64,000 nt of DNA from UBA1715 sp045615765 (lineage in GTDB: Bacteria; Bacteroidota; Bacteroidia; Bacteroidales; UBA1715). The number at the start of each line of letters is the position of its first letter. The stretch's first letter is position 1. The notes below the pieces were generated by a model, which made no database searches, was not told the DNA's origin, and was given only the letters and a program-made list of their open reading frames with translations. A program made the translations under genes and the position numbers. The DNA is taken from contig JAZLFM010000044.1 of the NCBI GenBank assembly GCA_045615765.1, positions 1 through 64,000 of the forward strand, written 5' to 3'. Positions 62,156-64,000 of this stretch are shown in pieces.

Positions 62156-62163
62156 TCTCCTCT
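62156..62163 (-). promoter_or_regulatory. Shine-Dalgarno-like sequence before korB
   Basis: On the minus strand AGAGGAGA lies about 8 bases before the korB ATG and overlaps the korA stop. Most genes here have no such site, so it may keep KorB in step with KorA. Confidence 0.6.
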
Positions 62164-63989
62164 TATTTGTTATAAATTTCGTTAAATGCCTCTACTAATT
62201 CCGCAACAACGAATGGTTGACCTTTAACTTCGTTAAATTGATATGGAGTGAAGCCGTCAACTTTCATACGAAGCCAACCTGCAAATTGTCCCATATTTTG
62301 TTCTGCAACAACAACTTTCTTAAATTTCTTAAGAACTTCTGCAGTATTCTTTGGAAGTGGGTTGATGTATTTGAAATGAGCCAATGCAACTTTTTTACCT
62401 TCGGCTTGCATTTCGTTCATTGCAGCGTGTAAGTGACCATAAGTACCACCGAAACCTACAATTAACAATTCTGCATCTTGATCACCGATAACTTCTACAT
62501 CAGGAACTTGAATCTTGTCAATTTTTTCTTGACGAAGTTTTGTCATCAAATCATGGTTCTCTGGATTTGTTGAGATTGCTCCTGTTTTGTTGTCTTTTTC
62601 CAAGCCTCCAAGAATGTGTGTGAAACCTTCTGTTCCAGGAACCGCCCAGTAACGAGAACCTTCGGCGTTACGTTGGTATGGAGTCCATGTATCTTTCATT
62701 TCTGGAGTTACAAATGGAGGATTGATAGCAGGATATTCCGCAAGTTTTGGAAGTTTCCAAGCTGCTGAACCATTTGCAACATACGCATCTGTCATAAGTA
62801 CAACTGGAGTCATGTGTTCCAATGCAATTTTACAAGCATCGTAAGCTGCATCAAAACAGTCAACTGGTGATGTTGCAGCGATTACAGGCATTGGTGATTC
62901 ACCGTTTCTTCCAAACAAACATTGAAGCAAGTCTGTTTGTTCTGATTTTGTTGGAAGACCTGTTGCTGGTCCACCACGTTGAACGTCAAGAACAACTAAT
63001 GGAAGTTCCATAATAACTGCCAAGTTCATTGCTTCAGATTTCAAGCAGATACCAGGACCTGAAGTTGATGTACAAGCCAATGCACCTGCAAAAGCAGCAC
63101 CAACAGCAGAAGCGCAACCTGCGATTTCGTCTTCACATTGAACTGTAGTTACACCAAGAGATTTGTGTTTTGAAAGTTCATGAAGGACATCAGTTGCTGG
63201 TGTGATAGGATATGAACCTAAATATAATTTCAAACCTGCTTTTTCCGCAGCTGCAATCATACCGTATGCTGTAGCTTTGTTACCAGTGATATCCATATAG
63301 CGACCAACCTTCTTTTCTTTAGTCTCTATGCGATATACGTTTTGTGCTGTTGAATGCGTGTTGTGACCATAGTCATATCCTGCTTGAATAACAGCAATGT
63401 TTGCTTCTGCAACACCTGGTTTCTTCGCAAATTTTTCTTTTAGATAGTTGAAAGCAATTGTAGTATCACGATCAAACAACCAACAAACTAGACCAAGCGC
63501 GAACATATTTCTACATTTCACGATTGATTTGAAGTCCATTCCAGAATCTTTTAAGCATTCTTTTACCATAGTGGTAAGAGGACAAGCTACAACTCTGTCT
63601 GGATCAATACCCATTTCTCCAAGATAATCTTCTGATTGGAATTGTGCTTTTTCCAAATCTGCTTGTTTGAAACTGTCTGTGTCGATAATGATAGTGGCAT
63701 TGCTCTTAGCATATTTATATTGCGTTTTTAATGCAGCCGCATTCATTGCAACAAGAACGTCACATTTGTCACCTGGAGTATAAACCTGATCGGCACCGAT
63801 ATGTACTTGGAAACCAGACACACCAGTTAAAGATCCCTGCGGAGCACGGATATCAGCTGGATAATCAGGGAAAGTACTAATACTGTTACCAACAGTAGCT
63901 GAAATTGTGGAAAATATATTTCCCGCTAATTGCATTCCGTCGCCGGAATCTCCTGTGAAGCGAACTACGATGTCGTTCACAGCTGCCAC
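62163..63989 (-). CDS. korA: 2-oxoacid:ferredoxin oxidoreductase, alpha subunit (gamma fused)
   Basis: A 608-residue fusion of the gamma domain (~1-200; RFTGDSGDGMQLAGN) and the alpha domain (~215-600; LGSYPITPATDVLHEL, TSTSGPG, GGPATGLPTK). With KorB it makes the CO2-releasing ferredoxin-dependent oxidoreductase typical of anaerobes. The GTG at 63987-63989 is the start used here. The frame remains open to the window edge (N, Q, K upstream), so the true N-terminus may lie further out. Confidence 0.93.
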   Translation of the reverse strand: MAAVNDIVVRFTGDSGDGMQLAGNIFSTISATVGNSISTFPDYPADIRAPQGSLTGVSGFQVHIGADQVYTPGDKCDVLVAMNAAALKTQYKYAKSNATIIIDTDSFKQADLEKAQFQSEDYLGEMGIDPDRVVACPLTTMVKECLKDSGMDFKSIVKCRNMFALGLVCWLFDRDTTIAFNYLKEKFAKKPGVAEANIAVIQAGYDYGHNTHSTAQNVYRIETKEKKVGRYMDITGNKATAYGMIAAAEKAGLKLYLGSYPITPATDVLHELSKHKSLGVTTVQCEDEIAGCASAVGAAFAGALACTSTSGPGICLKSEAMNLAVIMELPLVVLDVQRGGPATGLPTKSEQTDLLQCLFGRNGESPMPVIAATSPVDCFDAAYDACKIALEHMTPVVLMTDAYVANGSAAWKLPKLAEYPAINPPFVTPEMKDTWTPYQRNAEGSRYWAVPGTEGFTHILGGLEKDNKTGAISTNPENHDLMTKLRQEKIDKIQVPDVEVIGDQDAELLIVGFGGTYGHLHAAMNEMQAEGKKVALAHFKYINPLPKNTAEVLKKFKKVVVAEQNMGQFAGWLRMKVDGFTPYQFNEVKGQPFVVAELVEAFNEIYNK

Positions 63990-64000
63990 ATTTTGTTTGT

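Noticed and set aside
1..64000. Search for CRISPR arrays, insertion sequences, prophage and rRNA
   Set aside because: No spaced direct repeats, transposase or integrase motifs, or rRNA-like stretches were seen.

Overview
The window looks like a chromosomal piece from an anaerobic, polysaccharide-degrading member of the Bacteroidetes, most likely Bacteroidales. The DNA is AT-rich. It carries type IX secretion (T9SS) core genes and cargo with T9SS C-terminal sorting tails, a complete Bat operon, families typical of the phylum (DUF4290, START-like, long NusB, DUF1573), and the Bacteroidetes promoter pattern TTTG / TAnnTTTG. A 2-oxoacid:ferredoxin oxidoreductase suggests anaerobic metabolism. I see no insertion sequence, prophage, CRISPR array or rRNA operon. 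One tRNA (Pro, anticodon GGG) is present.

Layout. 1-3.4 kb: the start of a CobW-type GTPase, trxB, a secreted GH44-like glycoside hydrolase, a small lipoprotein and tRNA-Pro. 3.4-9.6 kb (minus): ABC-F ATPase, metF, dapF, an Ldh2-family dehydrogenase and a polytopic membrane protein. 9.6-15.4 kb (plus): ubiE/menG, porT, an FAD dehydrogenase, a sigma-70 factor, a NifX-like protein, a Nudix hydrolase and a radical SAM protein. 15.4-21.4 kb (minus): a compact beta-mannan locus of two secreted GH5 enzymes, a GPH-type sugar transporter and a GH130 phosphorylase, with no SusC/SusD pair. 21.5-23.6 kb: a BspA-like leucine-rich repeat surface protein. 23.7-29.3 kb (minus): murA (active-site Cys replaced by Asp), DUF4290, a UvrD/PcrA helicase and an M23 peptidase. 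29.3-35.4 kb (minus): porP-gldK-gldL-gldM-gldN, the T9SS core. 35.5-40.3 kb: yqeY, an LptF/G permease, a START-like protein, an RsmI-like methylase, a PlsC acyltransferase and a LytTR membrane regulator. 40.3-45.5 kb: a candidate small RNA, a 45-residue protein, an M42 peptidase, clpX, three FKBP-like lipoproteins and one unknown lipoprotein. 45.6-51.4 kb (minus): a short UvrA paralogue, a HAD phosphatase, CstA, DUF1573 and nusB. 51.5-60.3 kb (plus): the moxR-bat operon of nine genes. 60.3-64 kb (minus): a GH16 enzyme and korB-korA.

How it fits together. PorT and PorP/GldKLMN form much of the T9SS. The GH44-like enzyme, the larger GH5 enzyme and the LRR protein carry the matching sorting tail and are likely passengers. 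The mannan locus reads as extracellular cleavage, import by the GPH symporter and cytoplasmic phosphorolysis by GH130. The Bat operon encodes a MoxR ATPase, a DUF58 protein, two VWA membrane proteins and TPR/BatD/BatE partners, probably an envelope complex, with one extra Q/N-rich secreted protein between BatC and BatD.

The most distinctive items are the candidate small RNA facing a 45-residue gene at 40.35-40.57 kb, the SusCD-free T9SS-linked mannan locus, the FKBP cluster with two degenerate copies, and the Q/N-rich Bat protein. None of these is proven to be a new system. No search or computation was possible here, so family names rest on recognised motifs.
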